NCBI RefSeq assembly: GCF_041261445.1 | Contig: NZ_JBGCCU010000006.1 | Span: forward strand, 434,001 to 498,000 | Source: Catenulispora sp. EB89 | GTDB lineage: Bacteria; Actinomycetota; Actinomycetes; Streptomycetales; Catenulisporaceae | DNA length: 64,000 bases | Reading direction: 5' to 3' | The notes under the pieces: generated by a model | Told to the model about the DNA's origin: nothing | Databases searched by the model: none | The model's input: only the letters and a program-made list of their open reading frames with translations | Made by a program: the position numbers and the translations under genes | Shown: positions 17,273 through 34,147 of the stretch, piece by piece | How positions within the stretch are numbered: the first letter of the stretch is position 1 | Layout: each line of letters starts with the position of its first letter

Positions 17273-18184
17273 TTAAAGATCCACCGCCCCGTAGGCCAAA
17301 GCAGGCGTCAAACGCTCTACCGACAGACCTCGTAGTGCCGCGCGGGCTTTCGCGACACCGCGAGCAAGGACCTGGTTTTCCGTCGCCGCTGAGGCTCCAG
17401 CAGGCTGGGCTTCTCGGCAGGATCGGCATAGGCCCGGAGTCGGAGCCGGAACGCCGCACCCTTCGCACTCGGGCCGCAGCGGGACCACGCAGCGCTCAAG
17501 GGGCATCTTGGCAACGAGTCGCGTCTCGACGAACCGCGCCGGGTGGTGGACTCCAGCCCGCGGCAGTCCGGAGGTCAATGAACTGGCGATGTGCAGCTCT
17601 GAGGCGCCGCGACGCCGCCATTCAGCCACCAAGGGCGCTAACCGCAGTACGTCGGTCCATCCCAACGCCAACCGTGGCTCCGCCCGCAACACGCGGGCAA
17701 GCAGTTGGGCAGCGCTAGCTTGCGTCTTCTCGTTGAGGTTTTTGTTGGGCCCGTTATCCCCGCCTTCGGCGGCCGGCGTCGGGCGGGTGGGTTCTTCAAC
17801 CCGTTCCTTCACGGGGTGATCGCCGTCTGGGCTGACCGCCAGCGCACCGGAGGCCGGGAACCCGGCGTTCGGCTCACGCTGCGACGACGCTCCCTCTGGC
17901 CTGTCGAAGACCTCTACCTCGGTGTAGATGTGCCCGTCGGGCGTGCGCTTCTTGGTCCGGGTGAGGTAGCCGAGCTTCTCCAGCTCCCGCATCGCGGAAG
18001 CCACACGCTCCCGACCCTCCGGTGTTCGTTCCGAGAGCGTCCGGATGTCGTCGCGCTTCCCGTCAGGCTGGGAGAGCAGGTAGGCGAGGATGCCGCGAGC
18101 GCAGAAGCTCAAGCGGCTGTCGCGGAGAACTTCGTTGCCCAACGTCGTAAAAAAGCGTTCGCGCGCGCTACGATGGATTCGCAT
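17273..18184 (-). CDS. Replication-type helix-turn-helix protein
   Basis: A 303-residue DNA-binding protein. The N-terminal winged HTH (residues about 15-85: LSFCARGILAYLLSQPDGKR, then DIRTLSERTPEGRERVASAM) matches the N-terminal fold found in RepA/DnaD-like proteins of actinobacterial plasmids and phages. The C-terminal half has a zinc-finger-like group (CEGCGVPAPTPGLCRSC near 245-262). ATG 18184 (start MRIHRSAR) is preferred over GTG 18334, since the longer form would read through a hairpin leader. It may initiate or regulate replication of the element; this is inference from the fold and context. Confidence 0.6.
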   Translation of the reverse strand: MRIHRSARERFFTTLGNEVLRDSRLSFCARGILAYLLSQPDGKRDDIRTLSERTPEGRERVASAMRELEKLGYLTRTKKRTPDGHIYTEVEVFDRPEGASSQREPNAGFPASGALAVSPDGDHPVKERVEEPTRPTPAAEGGDNGPNKNLNEKTQASAAQLLARVLRAEPRLALGWTDVLRLAPLVAEWRRRGASELHIASSLTSGLPRAGVHHPARFVETRLVAKMPLERCVVPLRPECEGCGVPAPTPGLCRSCREAQPAGASAATENQVLARGVAKARAALRGLSVERLTPALAYGAVDL

Positions 18185-18212
18185 TCGGGAGCCCTTTACT
18201 CCTGGTGCCACG

Positions 18213-18243
18213 CCCCGGCGGTGTTGGTAGCACCGGCCGGGGT
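18213..18243 (-). promoter_or_regulatory. Leader hairpin, copy 3
   Basis: CCCCGGC and GGTG on one side pair with CACCG and CCGGGG on the other around a CTACCAA-type loop, about 35 bases upstream of ATG 18184. Placement, size and the GGTG..ACC core resemble the leaders at 809-838 and 1140-1190, although the primary sequence is less similar. Confidence 0.4.
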
Positions 18244-18409
18244 ACTTGCTTCTCAGCTGCCGAAGATAGTACCCACGGGGCACTCCGGGTTGCAGAATCT
18301 CGCATCCCCATAAGGTCGCACGCTCAGATTTCACCCGATCGCGTGAAGGCGCTTCAGCTCGGCCGGCACATGCCGAATGCGATATCGCGCGGCCGGCCGA
18401 GAGCAGGCT

Positions 18410-18964
18410 TCAGAAGCCCGCCAGAAGTTCGTCCTTCGCCGCCGCGAGCGCGGAATGGACCTCGGCCCACGGGAACGTGGCAGCCCCTGGCCTCCCCGAG
18501 GCCGGCAGTGGGAGGGCGGCCCGATCGAGCACGAAACGCACTCCAGCCTCGGCAAGCAGCTCGACGCTTCGAGGGAAGGCTGGATGCTTGACGAGCTCCT
18601 GGTTCGGCCAGGGCGCCAAGATGACGGGCTTCCCCATGCCGATGGCTTCGTTGATCAAACCCAGCGCCAACGTGTCAGAGATGCCAGCGGCTACCTTGTT
18701 GACGGTGTTGAAGGTCGCCGGCGCAACAACGAAGGCATCTGCATCCGGCAAGACATCGGGCTCGTTAGGCTTCTTATAGTCATCGCGAACGGGATAGCCG
18801 GTCAGCTCCTGCAGCAGAACGGCGTCAAGAAACCGTATTCCCATCCGGGTCCCAATCACGCAGACGTCCCATCCCTCACCCTGCGCATGCCTCACGAGAT
18901 CCGGCATGAGCTCCGACGGGTAGCCACCGCAACCGATGGCGTAAAGAACGGGCTTCTTCGGCAA
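18410..18964 (-). CDS. Flavoprotein of the phosphopantothenoylcysteine-decarboxylase fold
   Basis: A protein of about 184 residues with the flavoprotein fold (FMN binding). It has VLYAIGCGGYPSELMPDLV at the N-terminus, the family signature ADAFVVAPATFNTVNKVAAG in the middle, and GKPVILAPWPNQELVKHP after it. Family members decarboxylate C-terminal or free cysteine groups using FMN. The substrate here is unknown. TTG 18964, 8 bases after GGAAGG, looks like the start; the frame stays open upstream to 19051. It is divergent from the XRE gene at 19083, a pairing I recall as frequent in Streptomyces relatives. Confidence 0.75.
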   Translation of the reverse strand: MPKKPVLYAIGCGGYPSELMPDLVRHAQGEGWDVCVIGTRMGIRFLDAVLLQELTGYPVRDDYKKPNEPDVLPDADAFVVAPATFNTVNKVAAGISDTLALGLINEAIGMGKPVILAPWPNQELVKHPAFPRSVELLAEAGVRFVLDRAALPLPASGRPGAATFPWAEVHSALAAAKDELLAGF

Positions 18965-19082
18965 GACAGTGTCCTTCCAACCGCACGGCCATAAATAATC
19001 AGGGCACGAGGGTTCCGGGGCGGACGTCGCGCATCGTAACATCGGAACCACCTACCGTTAACTATGCCCCGGGTGGTGTCCC

Positions 19083-20309
19083 ATGCCGTCGTCCGAGAAG
19101 CGTAGCGCCGACCCGCTCACCACTGGCGAACGTGTGAAGTGGCACCGGGAACGACGCGGCATGCGACGCAAGGCCCTGGCCGAGTTGGTCGGGAGATCCG
19201 AGGAATGGCTCCGGCTACTCGAGGTCGAGGGACGCGGCGCGGAACGGCTCTCCAATCTGGTCGACATCGCGCGTGCGCTCGGCATGAGCGACGCCTCGAT
19301 GCTCGTCGGCTTCGAACTCCGCCCCCGCGGCACAGCAGGAGTACCTGAGCATCCTGCGGTCGCCGAGGTACGCCTCGCCCTGAGCCTCGCTCTCCTCGCG
19401 CCGGCAGCCGATGGCCCGCGATGCACCATGCGCTCGCTGCAGGAGCGCGTTCAGCACGCGTGGAATGGCTGGCGAATGTCGCGAGCGCAATACATCGCGC
19501 TTGGCGCCGTGCTGCCGGACCTGCTCACCGACGCTATCGCGCTGGCGCATTGGGCGCCGGAAATCGAGCATCGAGCAGCACACAAACTGCTCACGCATGT
19601 CTACCTACTCGCCCAACGCTTCGCATTCTGCGTAAGCGCGACGTCACTCGCGACTCGCTGCACTGATCGCGCGCTCCTGGCTGCCGACCAGGCCGATGAT
19701 CCGGAGCTGCTGGCTCTCGCCGGCTGGGCCGCCGCCATGACGTCGCTCGCCGCCGATGAACCCGGTGAGGCCGCGGCGATCGCACTTTGCGCGAGAGAGC
19801 ACGTCTCCGGCACGAGCACCCCCCGTGAAGCTGCGCTGCGCGGCTCCCTCCTGCTCTTCGCCGCGATCGGCGCCGCACGTGTCTGTCGCCCCGCCGATGC
19901 ATGGAGGTACTGGGACGAGGCGGCCAGGATCGCCGAGCAGTTGCATCATGGCTACCAGCATCCGCATACGCAGTTCAGCAGCGCGAACGTGGCGGTCTAC
20001 GGCGTGGCCCTGCACGTCGAAACCGGCAACGCGATCGTGGCGGCGGACAAGGCCGCCCGCCTCGATCCCAGCAAGATCCCGTCGACGAATCGCCGGGCCC
20101 AGCACTTCATCGACGTAGCGCGCAGCCACCATCGGGCCGGCAACGCCGCTCAGGTGCTCCCGGCCTTGCTAGCTTCCGTCGCCGAGTCCCGCGAGACCAT
20201 CGTCTACAGCTCCGACGCCCGAGACCTGGTTCTGGCTCAGGTCCGCGCCTCCAAGCCCGACCAGGTACCGCAGCTGGCCCAGCTCGCTCACCTGCTCGAC
20301 ATCGCGTAG
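19083..20309 (+). CDS. XRE-family regulator with a helical (TPR-like) sensor region
   Basis: A 408-residue transcription regulator. The N-terminal HTH_31-type XRE domain is at residues about 15-70 (GERVKWHRERRGMRRKALAE, then VGRSEEWLRLLEVEGRG). The rest is an alpha-helical, TPR-like repeat region, which typically senses a ligand or partner. It is divergent from the flavoprotein gene, and the space between may carry a shared operator. A hairpin follows the stop codon. Confidence 0.8.
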   Translation: MPSSEKRSADPLTTGERVKWHRERRGMRRKALAELVGRSEEWLRLLEVEGRGAERLSNLVDIARALGMSDASMLVGFELRPRGTAGVPEHPAVAEVRLALSLALLAPAADGPRCTMRSLQERVQHAWNGWRMSRAQYIALGAVLPDLLTDAIALAHWAPEIEHRAAHKLLTHVYLLAQRFAFCVSATSLATRCTDRALLAADQADDPELLALAGWAAAMTSLAADEPGEAAAIALCAREHVSGTSTPREAALRGSLLLFAAIGAARVCRPADAWRYWDEAARIAEQLHHGYQHPHTQFSSANVAVYGVALHVETGNAIVAADKAARLDPSKIPSTNRRAQHFIDVARSHHRAGNAAQVLPALLASVAESRETIVYSSDARDLVLAQVRASKPDQVPQLAQLAHLLDIA

Positions 20310-20327
20310 GTATCAGTCTCAGACCAC

Positions 20328-20342
20328 CCAACACTTTGTTGG
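20328..20342 (+). terminator. Short hairpin after the XRE gene
   Basis: CCAACA CTT TGTTGG, a 6-bp stem with a 3-base loop, 19 bases past the stop. It is a weak terminator or an operator; a second small dyad (CGTTC GAA GAACG) sits at 20411-20423 just before the next ribosome site. Confidence 0.35.
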
Positions 20343-20435
20343 ATCGACCGAGGTAGACAGCTCTTACCGTCAAGAACGGGATACGGCACACAACCCGCCG
20401 CGAATCCCAACGTTCGAAGAACGACGGAGGAGCGG

Positions 20436-20771
20436 ATGCAGGCAACGCTTCTGGCGCTGACGGTCTGGTGCTACGGCTACTACCCCACACGGTCGGTCGC
20501 CCGCGGACGGCACGCGTCCCGAACACCGTCGAAGGCGTCGCTCTTCTGCGCCGCGCAATTGCTGACGGCTTCGCTCCTATGGGGACGCGCTGGCCGGCAG
20601 CAGTGCGCCAATTCGGGCCGTCATCGCGTCTCGGAGCACCGAGTACGACGGACGACCTCCACGGTGCCGCCGAGGCCGCATTCGCATGCCCGTGGCCACG
20701 ACCCGGCGTTCTGGCGTCACCAGCAAATCAAGTCTCGGTCCTCACGATCAAGGATGGGTGCTCATGGCTGA
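20436..20771 (+). CDS. Doubtful small ORF with a good ribosome site
   Basis: A 111-codon frame starting at ATG 20436 behind GGAGGAG. Third-position GC is high, but the protein is arginine- and serine-rich and resembles nothing I know. An overlapping frame (from GTG near 20468) gives a more protein-like sequence (NTVEGVALLRRAIADGFAPM), so the true gene may have a frameshift. It overlaps the start of the next gene by 8 bases. Confidence 0.25.
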   Translation: MQATLLALTVWCYGYYPTRSVARGRHASRTPSKASLFCAAQLLTASLLWGRAGRQQCANSGRHRVSEHRVRRTTSTVPPRPHSHARGHDPAFWRHQQIKSRSSRSRMGAHG

Positions 20772-21069
20772 CAGCGCGAAGGACAGAATCCTGGAAAGAA
20801 TCATGGAAGAAGGCCACACAGACAGCTACGGCACGTTGCTGTACCTGGTGGCGGTCATAGGAGTCGACCCGATGGCGCTCGGCCCGGCCAACTCCGTCGA
20901 GCTCACCACGTGGTCCGGACACCTCGACGGCTTGAAGGGCTCACTGCTCTGTCTGGCGATGTATGAGCGCAAAAGCACGCCGCAGAAGGCTGCGGAGACT
21001 GTCGACCGACACCTCGTGGAAGCCGCGGCCGACCTCAGGCGCGGCGATAGCGCTGGAAGCGCGGGGTGA
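20764..21069 (+). CDS. Small helical hypothetical protein
   Basis: A 101-residue protein with no recognised family (begins MADSAKDRILERIMEEGHTD; ends in an alanine-rich tail). It is soluble and helical. It ends 3 bases before the ATP-binding protein gene, so it is probably co-transcribed with that gene and the double-HTH regulator. Confidence 0.5.
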   Translation: MADSAKDRILERIMEEGHTDSYGTLLYLVAVIGVDPMALGPANSVELTTWSGHLDGLKGSLLCLAMYERKSTPQKAAETVDRHLVEAAADLRRGDSAGSAG

Positions 21070-21072
21070 ACC

Positions 21073-21525
21073 ATGTCGTACTGGTCCAGGGATTTCGCGG
21101 GGCTACCCGAGCACCTGACGGAAGTACGGGAGTTCACGCGCATCGTTGCCGGCGACCGTGAAGGCGCCGATCTGGTGGAGATGGTCGCGTCGGAATTGGC
21201 CGGCAACGCGATCCAGCACAGCGAAAGTGGCGGACCCGGTGGGAAGTTCACGATTCAAGTCGCGGACTTCCACGACAGATGGCACGTCCGCGTGATCGAC
21301 GAAGGCGGGCCTCGAGTGCCGCACCTATGCGAACTCACGTCGATAGAAAGCGCCGAAGACCTCGACACGCTCGGCGATGAGGTCGAGGCCGGACGTGGTC
21401 TGGCGATGGTCGCAGCGGTGTCGTCGGCATGGGGGGTGGTCGGTGATCGGAAGGCGCACGAGGTGTGGGCGGAGATCATGGCATCGGGAAGGACGACGGT
21501 GGGAACTGCCCGTGGACGTCTCTAG
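21073..21525 (+). CDS. RsbW-like ATP-binding (HATPase_c_2) regulatory protein
   Basis: A 150-residue GHKL-fold protein like the anti-sigma kinase / RsbW group. The N-box is ELAGNAIQHS (residues about 38-47), the G1-type region is VIDEGGPRVP, and the G2 region is EAGRGLAMVAAVSSAWGVV (about 104-122). Such small stand-alone ATPases are abundant in actinobacteria and control sigma factors or partner regulators. Its stop lies inside the start region of the next gene, which suggests coupling to the double-HTH regulator. Confidence 0.8.
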   Translation: MSYWSRDFAGLPEHLTEVREFTRIVAGDREGADLVEMVASELAGNAIQHSESGGPGGKFTIQVADFHDRWHVRVIDEGGPRVPHLCELTSIESAEDLDTLGDEVEAGRGLAMVAAVSSAWGVVGDRKAHEVWAEIMASGRTTVGTARGRL

Positions 21526-22100
21526 AAGCACCGCCATCGTCGCTCAGAGGCGAGAAGCGCAGTCTCGGACTCTTCAGGTCGACGACGCTGCGAGGCGGAC
21601 ATACGCACGGATGATCAGGCATCTGCGATCCGTCCGAGAAGAAGCGGATCTTTCCCAGAACGCGCTTGCTGAAGGACTGCCGTTCAGGGGACGCGCGATC
21701 TCCGAGTGGGAGACCGGAGCCGTCGAGCCGACCTTGGAGCACCTGATGCAGTTGGCGCAGAAGCTCGGCAGCTACCTGGTGATCCTCGGCCTGTCCGGCG
21801 ACCTGCGAACGCACCCGATACGGCGGCCTGCTGGCGATTCCTGGCAGGTTTTCGAGCGAAGGCGCCTGGCCCTTCCGTTGCGCAACCGCCGCTTAGCTCT
21901 GGGGCTGTCGCAGGATGGACTCGGCTTTCACGTCGGCGTCAGCCGGGACTCGATCCAACGATGGGAGCTCGCACGTGTACCTCCGCGGCCGATGGCGCTG
22001 ATCGTTTGGGCGCAGAAGCTTGGGTACAGCCTCTCCATACGGAGCATGAGCCAGTACGACGGCGGAAACGCGACCTGTTCTGACAACCTGACCCACGGGC

Positions 22101-29423
<7,323 letters not shown>

Positions 29424-29477
29424 GGTGCGGCCTCCGTGTGGTGCGGTCCGGCGGCGAGCCGGCGCTGTGCGGGCAGC

Positions 29478-29930
29478 TCAGATCGCGTAGAAGGCCAGGG
29501 AGGCTTCGAATTCGGGATCGTCTGTCTGGTGCGAGCGGTACGGGCCGTCTTCCTGGCTCGGCGAGACGCCCGGCATCGCCAGCAGCAGGGCAAGCCAGGT
29601 GCGGATCTCGTTGGCTGGCAGGACGGCCCCGAAGCCAGGGCGCCAGATCGTGGGCAGGTTCTTGTCGTCACTGCGATGAAGGGCCAGCAGGGACCAACCG
29701 TCTTCCTCGTTCCAGCGCAGTTCCACGCGCTCGGCGCTGGCGAAGGTGTGGTGCCAGGGCTCGTCGAAGTCGTCGTCGGGTGGAAGCAGCGTCATCGCCG
29801 CTGTGCGCACGGCGCCGGCGTTGAAGGTCGCGTCGCCGACTTGGATGTCCTCCAGGAGGAGCGCAACCCGGACCGCCTCGATGTACGCCTGGTGGTCCGC
29901 CCTGCCGGTGCGGAGTTCGGTGGTGGTCAT
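29478..29930 (-). CDS. Small hypothetical protein of the transfer operon
   Basis: A 150-residue acidic soluble protein. It has a helical N-terminus (ADHQAYIEAVRVALLLEDIQ), a beta-rich middle (RVELRWNEEDGWSLLALHRS) and a Trp-containing helix (NEIRTWLALLLAMP). The pattern resembles small DUF6292-type proteins of actinobacterial mobile elements, but I am not sure. It lies between the DUF4913-like gene and the giant fusion gene on one strand, with gaps of 27 and 54 bases. Confidence 0.6.
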   Translation of the reverse strand: MTTTELRTGRADHQAYIEAVRVALLLEDIQVGDATFNAGAVRTAAMTLLPPDDDFDEPWHHTFASAERVELRWNEEDGWSLLALHRSDDKNLPTIWRPGFGAVLPANEIRTWLALLLAMPGVSPSQEDGPYRSHQTDDPEFEASLAFYAI

Positions 29931-29957
29931 GGGAGTTCTCGCTTTCGGTTTCGTGTC

Positions 29958-30773
29958 TCAGTCGGTGGAGACGGGCTGGCGGCTGAACGTGCGATCGAAG
30001 GCGAGGTCCACGTCGTCGGCGCGGAACCACATCGCGTCTTCGTCGTCGTCCTGGCGCGGACCGAAGGCCCACCAGGAGCCGTCGTAGTAGGTGAAGGCGA
30101 CGATGGTCTCGTGCTGCGGATGGGCCAGGCCGGCGTTTGTCAGGGCACGCATCTGCGCTGCGGTGACGACGTTGAGTTCGGGCATGGTGATCACCCCTTG
30201 TTCGGATGAGGGCTGGCGCAGGTGCTGCGGAACGCCGGCAAGAGGATCGGGGTACGCCCACCCACGGATTCGCTCAGGACTGAGGTCGGTGGTCGGGTTC
30301 GCGTGGCCAGCGCGGCAGCCACCGGCCCACCAGATGGAAACGTGCCCGAGGAAGGTGACAAGGGCCTGATGCCAGTAGACGGCTGACTGACCGGCGCCTT
30401 CGGGCCCATACGCTTCCATCCGCCAAGCACGCAGAGCCCATAGCTCTTCGATCAGTTCGGGATGCCGTGGCCAACAATCGGGTAGCCGGTCTTCGAGCAC
30501 CAGGCGGTAGCGACCGACGAGCCACGCAGTCCAGCCGCGCAGTTCCTCCCACGCCAGCGTGTACTCCGGCTCGGTCATCGCGTGCCACTCGATCAGGGGG
30601 ACGTGAGCGTCGCTGGATCTCGGCTGGCCCTCGCCAGGTCCCGCGACATCCGACGCAGCCCGCGGCTTGCGAGTGAGACGGTTAGCAGTCTGCCGAGGCC
30701 GGCCACGAATCCGGCGTCCGGCGCTCGGGGCGACTGAAGGTGGCGATGTGTGACGGTCGTCGAAGCCGTTCAC
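29958..30773 (-). CDS. DUF4913-like protein with a separate C-terminal segment
   Basis: A 271-residue protein. Residues about 70-165 (WEELRGWTAWLVGRYRLVLE, then CWPRHPELIEELWALRAWRM) resemble DUF4913, a domain found near T4SS genes in actinobacterial elements. The last 80 residues, from a Met at about 196 with GGGG upstream, form a distinct beta-rich unit (IVAFTYYDGSWWAFGPRQ) that might be translated separately. GTG 30773 overlaps the TGA of the coupling-protein gene (GTGA), which supports this start. The function is unknown. Confidence 0.55.
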   Translation of the reverse strand: MNGFDDRHTSPPSVAPSAGRRIRGRPRQTANRLTRKPRAASDVAGPGEGQPRSSDAHVPLIEWHAMTEPEYTLAWEELRGWTAWLVGRYRLVLEDRLPDCWPRHPELIEELWALRAWRMEAYGPEGAGQSAVYWHQALVTFLGHVSIWWAGGCRAGHANPTTDLSPERIRGWAYPDPLAGVPQHLRQPSSEQGVITMPELNVVTAAQMRALTNAGLAHPQHETIVAFTYYDGSWWAFGPRQDDDEDAMWFRADDVDLAFDRTFSRQPVSTD

Positions 30774-32605
30774 GGGGTCCGCTCCTTCATCGCTGTCGCG
30801 CAGAGGCCAGCGAGTGTGGTGTACGCGTCCCTTTCTGCTTGGGCGTACAGCGCCGCGTCGGGGCCTTCGTAGTGGCGGGTCATCCGGATCTTCACCGCTG
30901 GAGTGGTGGCGTGGATGACGAGCGCCTCGCGCGCGGCGGAGCTGAGCGTGCGGATGTCCTCGGCCGTCATGGTCTTGTGCTGCTGGATCGAGGTCCCGGT
31001 GGTGATCGAGCCATCGTCCGAGCGTTGGTAGGTGGTCATGTGCCGGTCGTACTCGCCGACCAAGTTCTCCGAGAGGTCACGCAACTCGTTGCCGGACAGG
31101 CCGCCGAGGATGAGCTTGACGGTGGCCGCGCCCCAGAGCATCGCTGCCTGTTCAGCGCCCCAGCGGGCTTCGGCCTGGGCACGGGACTGGAGGATGGCGG
31201 CGATGAAGATGCCTGAGCCGCCGGCGAACGACATCAGGTCGGGCAGGGACGGGAGCGGGACGACGTTGGCGATCTCGTCGAGGAACAGACCGAGCGGCGG
31301 GTCGAGTCGCCCGCTGGGCATCGTGTCCGCGATGCGCTTCGCGGTCTCAATCAGCTCGTCGACGAACACCGCGATGAGCGGAGCGAGAGCACTGGCCTGC
31401 TTCCTTTCGACCAGAAGGTAGATAGTCCCCTTCGATCGCAAGAAGGACTCCAGGTCGAAGCACTCGGACTCGGCCTCCGGGCAGAACGTGGCCTGCGCGG
31501 TCGGCGAAAGCAACGGAGCGAGCGCGGTCTGGACCGTGGTCCACAGGCCGGACTTGGTCTCCGGCGGCGTCCGGTAGAGGCCGTCCAGCAGCTGGGCGCT
31601 GCCGGGTGCAGCGTCCGGGTGATCGCGCAGGAGCTTGACGGGGGTGTCGTCCCGGTCGTTGAGCGACCACGTGAGCACGTCGAGCATGGAGCGGCCGGCG
31701 AGCGCGGCGGCGTGCAGCCACAGGGTGAGCAAGTTGGTGGCGTTGGCGCCGAAGTACCCGGCGTTCGACGAGTCCTGCTTCTCACTGCGCCCGACGGTGA
31801 CCATCACCTCGGCACGCTCACGGGCTTTGTCCAGGTTCTTACAGCCGGAAGTAGGCGACCATCGCACCATCGAAGACCACGACGTCATCCCAGTCGGAGC
31901 CATGACTGCGACCGGTCCTCGTCGACCTCGCAGCGCCGCGGTGGCCAGCAGCACGTCCATCCGCATCGACGTCACCAGCGCGGAGCCCGGCCAGCGGTGA
32001 ACCCACGGGATCACCACCTGCGAGGACTTGCCCTGACGGGGAGCAGCGATCACAACGACGGAGTCCTCGGTGGAGACGGCGAGCTTCACCTTCTCCGGAA
32101 TGGAGTGGCCGAGCGGCAGCCCGACATCGGTCAGCCCGAACGGCGCCTTCCTCAGGCTCGGGCGTACCACCGGCCCGCGCTTGGTGACGGCCGACGCAGC
32201 AAGGTGCACCGTGAGGTCTCTGCGCGTTGCGAATCCGTCGTCGCGTCGTCTGAACCGCACCCATACGCGAGCGCCGACGACGGTCAGCCCGGCGCCGGCG
32301 GCGAGTAGGAGAAGGCCGGCGCAGTAGAAGAGCACGGGTCCCGGCAGGATCGCAGCCGCGTCAGCCGGCCAAGCCGTACGCGGGTCACGCAGATGCTCGG
32401 CGAGGTGCAGCACGATCGACAGACTCCGCGCAGGCGGGACATGAGGCGCGACACCGTGCGCCAACAGCCCGGCTGCTTCCCCCCACAGCCAGGTGCCGAC
32501 TCCAGCAACCACGCAGAGTCCGACGGCGAGCATGATGACGAAGTCCTTGCCGTCGTGCACCAGGTGCCGAGCGGGAGAAGGGCCTGCGGAAGGCGTAGCC
32601 ATCAC
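30770..32605 (-). CDS. VirD4/TraG-type conjugative coupling protein
   Basis: A 611-residue membrane ATPase that would link the relaxase-DNA complex to the secretion channel. Two N-terminal membrane segments (residues about 22-50 and 88-112) precede the motor domain. Walker A is APRQGKSSQ near 190 and Walker B is GLFLDEIANV near 424. The C-terminal part has ILQSRAQAEARWG and GLSGNELRDLSENLVG, as in TraG/VirD4 relatives. The length is normal for the family. It lies 18 bases after the VirB4-like gene and overlaps the DUF4913-like gene by four bases. Confidence 0.85.
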   Translation of the reverse strand: MMATPSAGPSPARHLVHDGKDFVIMLAVGLCVVAGVGTWLWGEAAGLLAHGVAPHVPPARSLSIVLHLAEHLRDPRTAWPADAAAILPGPVLFYCAGLLLLAAGAGLTVVGARVWVRFRRRDDGFATRRDLTVHLAASAVTKRGPVVRPSLRKAPFGLTDVGLPLGHSIPEKVKLAVSTEDSVVVIAAPRQGKSSQVVIPWVHRWPGSALVTSMRMDVLLATAALRGRRGPVAVMAPTGMTSWSSMVRWSPTSGCKNLDKARERAEVMVTVGRSEKQDSSNAGYFGANATNLLTLWLHAAALAGRSMLDVLTWSLNDRDDTPVKLLRDHPDAAPGSAQLLDGLYRTPPETKSGLWTTVQTALAPLLSPTAQATFCPEAESECFDLESFLRSKGTIYLLVERKQASALAPLIAVFVDELIETAKRIADTMPSGRLDPPLGLFLDEIANVVPLPSLPDLMSFAGGSGIFIAAILQSRAQAEARWGAEQAAMLWGAATVKLILGGLSGNELRDLSENLVGEYDRHMTTYQRSDDGSITTGTSIQQHKTMTAEDIRTLSSAAREALVIHATTPAVKIRMTRHYEGPDAALYAQAERDAYTTLAGLCATAMKERTP

Positions 32606-32623
32606 GAACCAACCTCCTTCCGT

Positions 32624-34147
32624 CTACGCGGACATCCGCTGGTTGGTGTAGAACCACTCGCGCTCAAGCGGTGTCAGCTCCAGACGAACCGCGGCCGAGT
32701 GATGTCGACCGACCTTCCACAGGGCGTGGCCGATGTGCGCCGCGCCCCAGGAGGCGATGTGCGAGCACTCGGGGCCCGTGAGCCCGATGGCGTCGCGAGT
32801 CATGGCGAGCGGAGCGACGTCCTGGGCCAGGCACACTCGCACGTCGCAGCTGGCGATGAGGTTCGCCGCGATGGCCGCTTCCGGGCTGCCAGCGGCGCCG
32901 ACGGTCTCGAAGTCGGCCAGCCTGTGTGTGGCGAGGACCTGGATCGTTCCGGTAGCACGGGACAGACGCAGGTCGCCGTCGAGCTTGCGCACCATCGCGG
33001 GAATCCGCATCGCGCGCCAAAGCTCGTCGCGCACGACGAGGCGGACCGGCCCCGCCGGATCGTCGATCGCGGACTGGCCCCAGGACGAGACGCAGGCGAG
33101 AGTCATCGCGATCGTCTCGTCTCCGCGACCGTCGAGGCGGGAGAGGTCGACGGTCTGGATCGGTGCGGTGAAGTCGAGGGCGACAGTGGTGGGGCCGTCG
33201 AAAAGGCCCGAGAGCGAGCCGTGGACCATCGCGCGCAGCGCATCAGCGACCTGCCGCACCATGTCGCGGAGTTCTTCGGAGTCCCCACCGCGTACCCGCA
33301 GGTCCCGCGCCATCTCGCCAGTCGGGTCACGAAGCACTGCCCACACTTGCGGCAGCGTCGGGTCTACCAGGGCGGTAGCCGCACCGGCCTGACCTGTCGC
33401 CTCGTGGATGGCGAGGGAAACGGCAGCCTCTTCCGTCGGCGACAGCGGGCGGCCGAGCTTGGTGGACAGCAGAGCATTGAGGAGCGTGAGCCGCCGTCGG
33501 TGGATCTCGGCCAGGCGCTCCTCCAACTCGACGGGATCACTGGGCAGATCTTCACCCAGCGGGCCGGCGTCGAGGGGGTTGAGCCGGGCGGGAAGTCCTG
33601 GCCCCAGCTGAACTGGCTCCACGCCGAGCCCATGGGCGAGTTCCTTGTACTCGTTCTTCAGGTCGCCGAGGACGAGAGTCTTGACGCCGTAGGACATCAA
33701 GCGCAGAGAAAGGGCCTTGATGTATGCCGACTTGCCCGCCCCGGGTATGCCGGTGAACAGCACGTTGGGGTTGGTGATCAGTCCATGGTTGAGCCAGGCG
33801 ATGGGGTGGCAGGAGAACGCCGCGCCGGTGAGCAGGTTCGTGCCGACGTACGGGCCGACCGCCGGGACGCTACCGCCGTACAGGAACGGGTAGAGCCCAG
33901 CAAGCTGTGCAGTTGCGGCCCGATAGACCCGAGGTGGCGGAGCGAGGGCGGCACGGCCGGAGTAGGGGCGATTGATCCCGCGCCGCGGAGCCCTACTCGG
34001 CAGGCACGGCTCAGTCCGACCGATCGTGGAAGGCGGTGTAGAAGCAGCGGGAGCCAGAGGTCGAAGCTCAGTAATTGCGATGGCCGGAAGGCTTGTAGCT
34101 GCGGCGAGCTGACGACGCTTGCTGACGGTCGTACCCATCGTGGTCAC
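32624..34147 (-). CDS. VirB4-like secretion ATPase
   Basis: A protein of about 507 residues that would power the conjugative channel. Walker A is TGIPGAGKSAYIKALSLR near residues 140-157, followed by VKTLVLGDLKNEYKELAHG. A Walker-B-like VRLVVRDELWRAM lies near 375-387 and the sensor-like QVLATHRLADFETVG after it. The C-terminus matches VirB4/TraC motor proteins. The first 60 codons of the longest frame (to 34330) shadow the upstream gene; GTG 34147 overlaps that gene's TGA, and ATG 34138 is an alternative. Confidence 0.8.
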   Translation of the reverse strand: MTTMGTTVSKRRQLAAATSLPAIAITELRPLAPAASTPPSTIGRTEPCLPSRAPRRGINRPYSGRAALAPPPRVYRAATAQLAGLYPFLYGGSVPAVGPYVGTNLLTGAAFSCHPIAWLNHGLITNPNVLFTGIPGAGKSAYIKALSLRLMSYGVKTLVLGDLKNEYKELAHGLGVEPVQLGPGLPARLNPLDAGPLGEDLPSDPVELEERLAEIHRRRLTLLNALLSTKLGRPLSPTEEAAVSLAIHEATGQAGAATALVDPTLPQVWAVLRDPTGEMARDLRVRGGDSEELRDMVRQVADALRAMVHGSLSGLFDGPTTVALDFTAPIQTVDLSRLDGRGDETIAMTLACVSSWGQSAIDDPAGPVRLVVRDELWRAMRIPAMVRKLDGDLRLSRATGTIQVLATHRLADFETVGAAGSPEAAIAANLIASCDVRVCLAQDVAPLAMTRDAIGLTGPECSHIASWGAAHIGHALWKVGRHHSAAVRLELTPLEREWFYTNQRMSA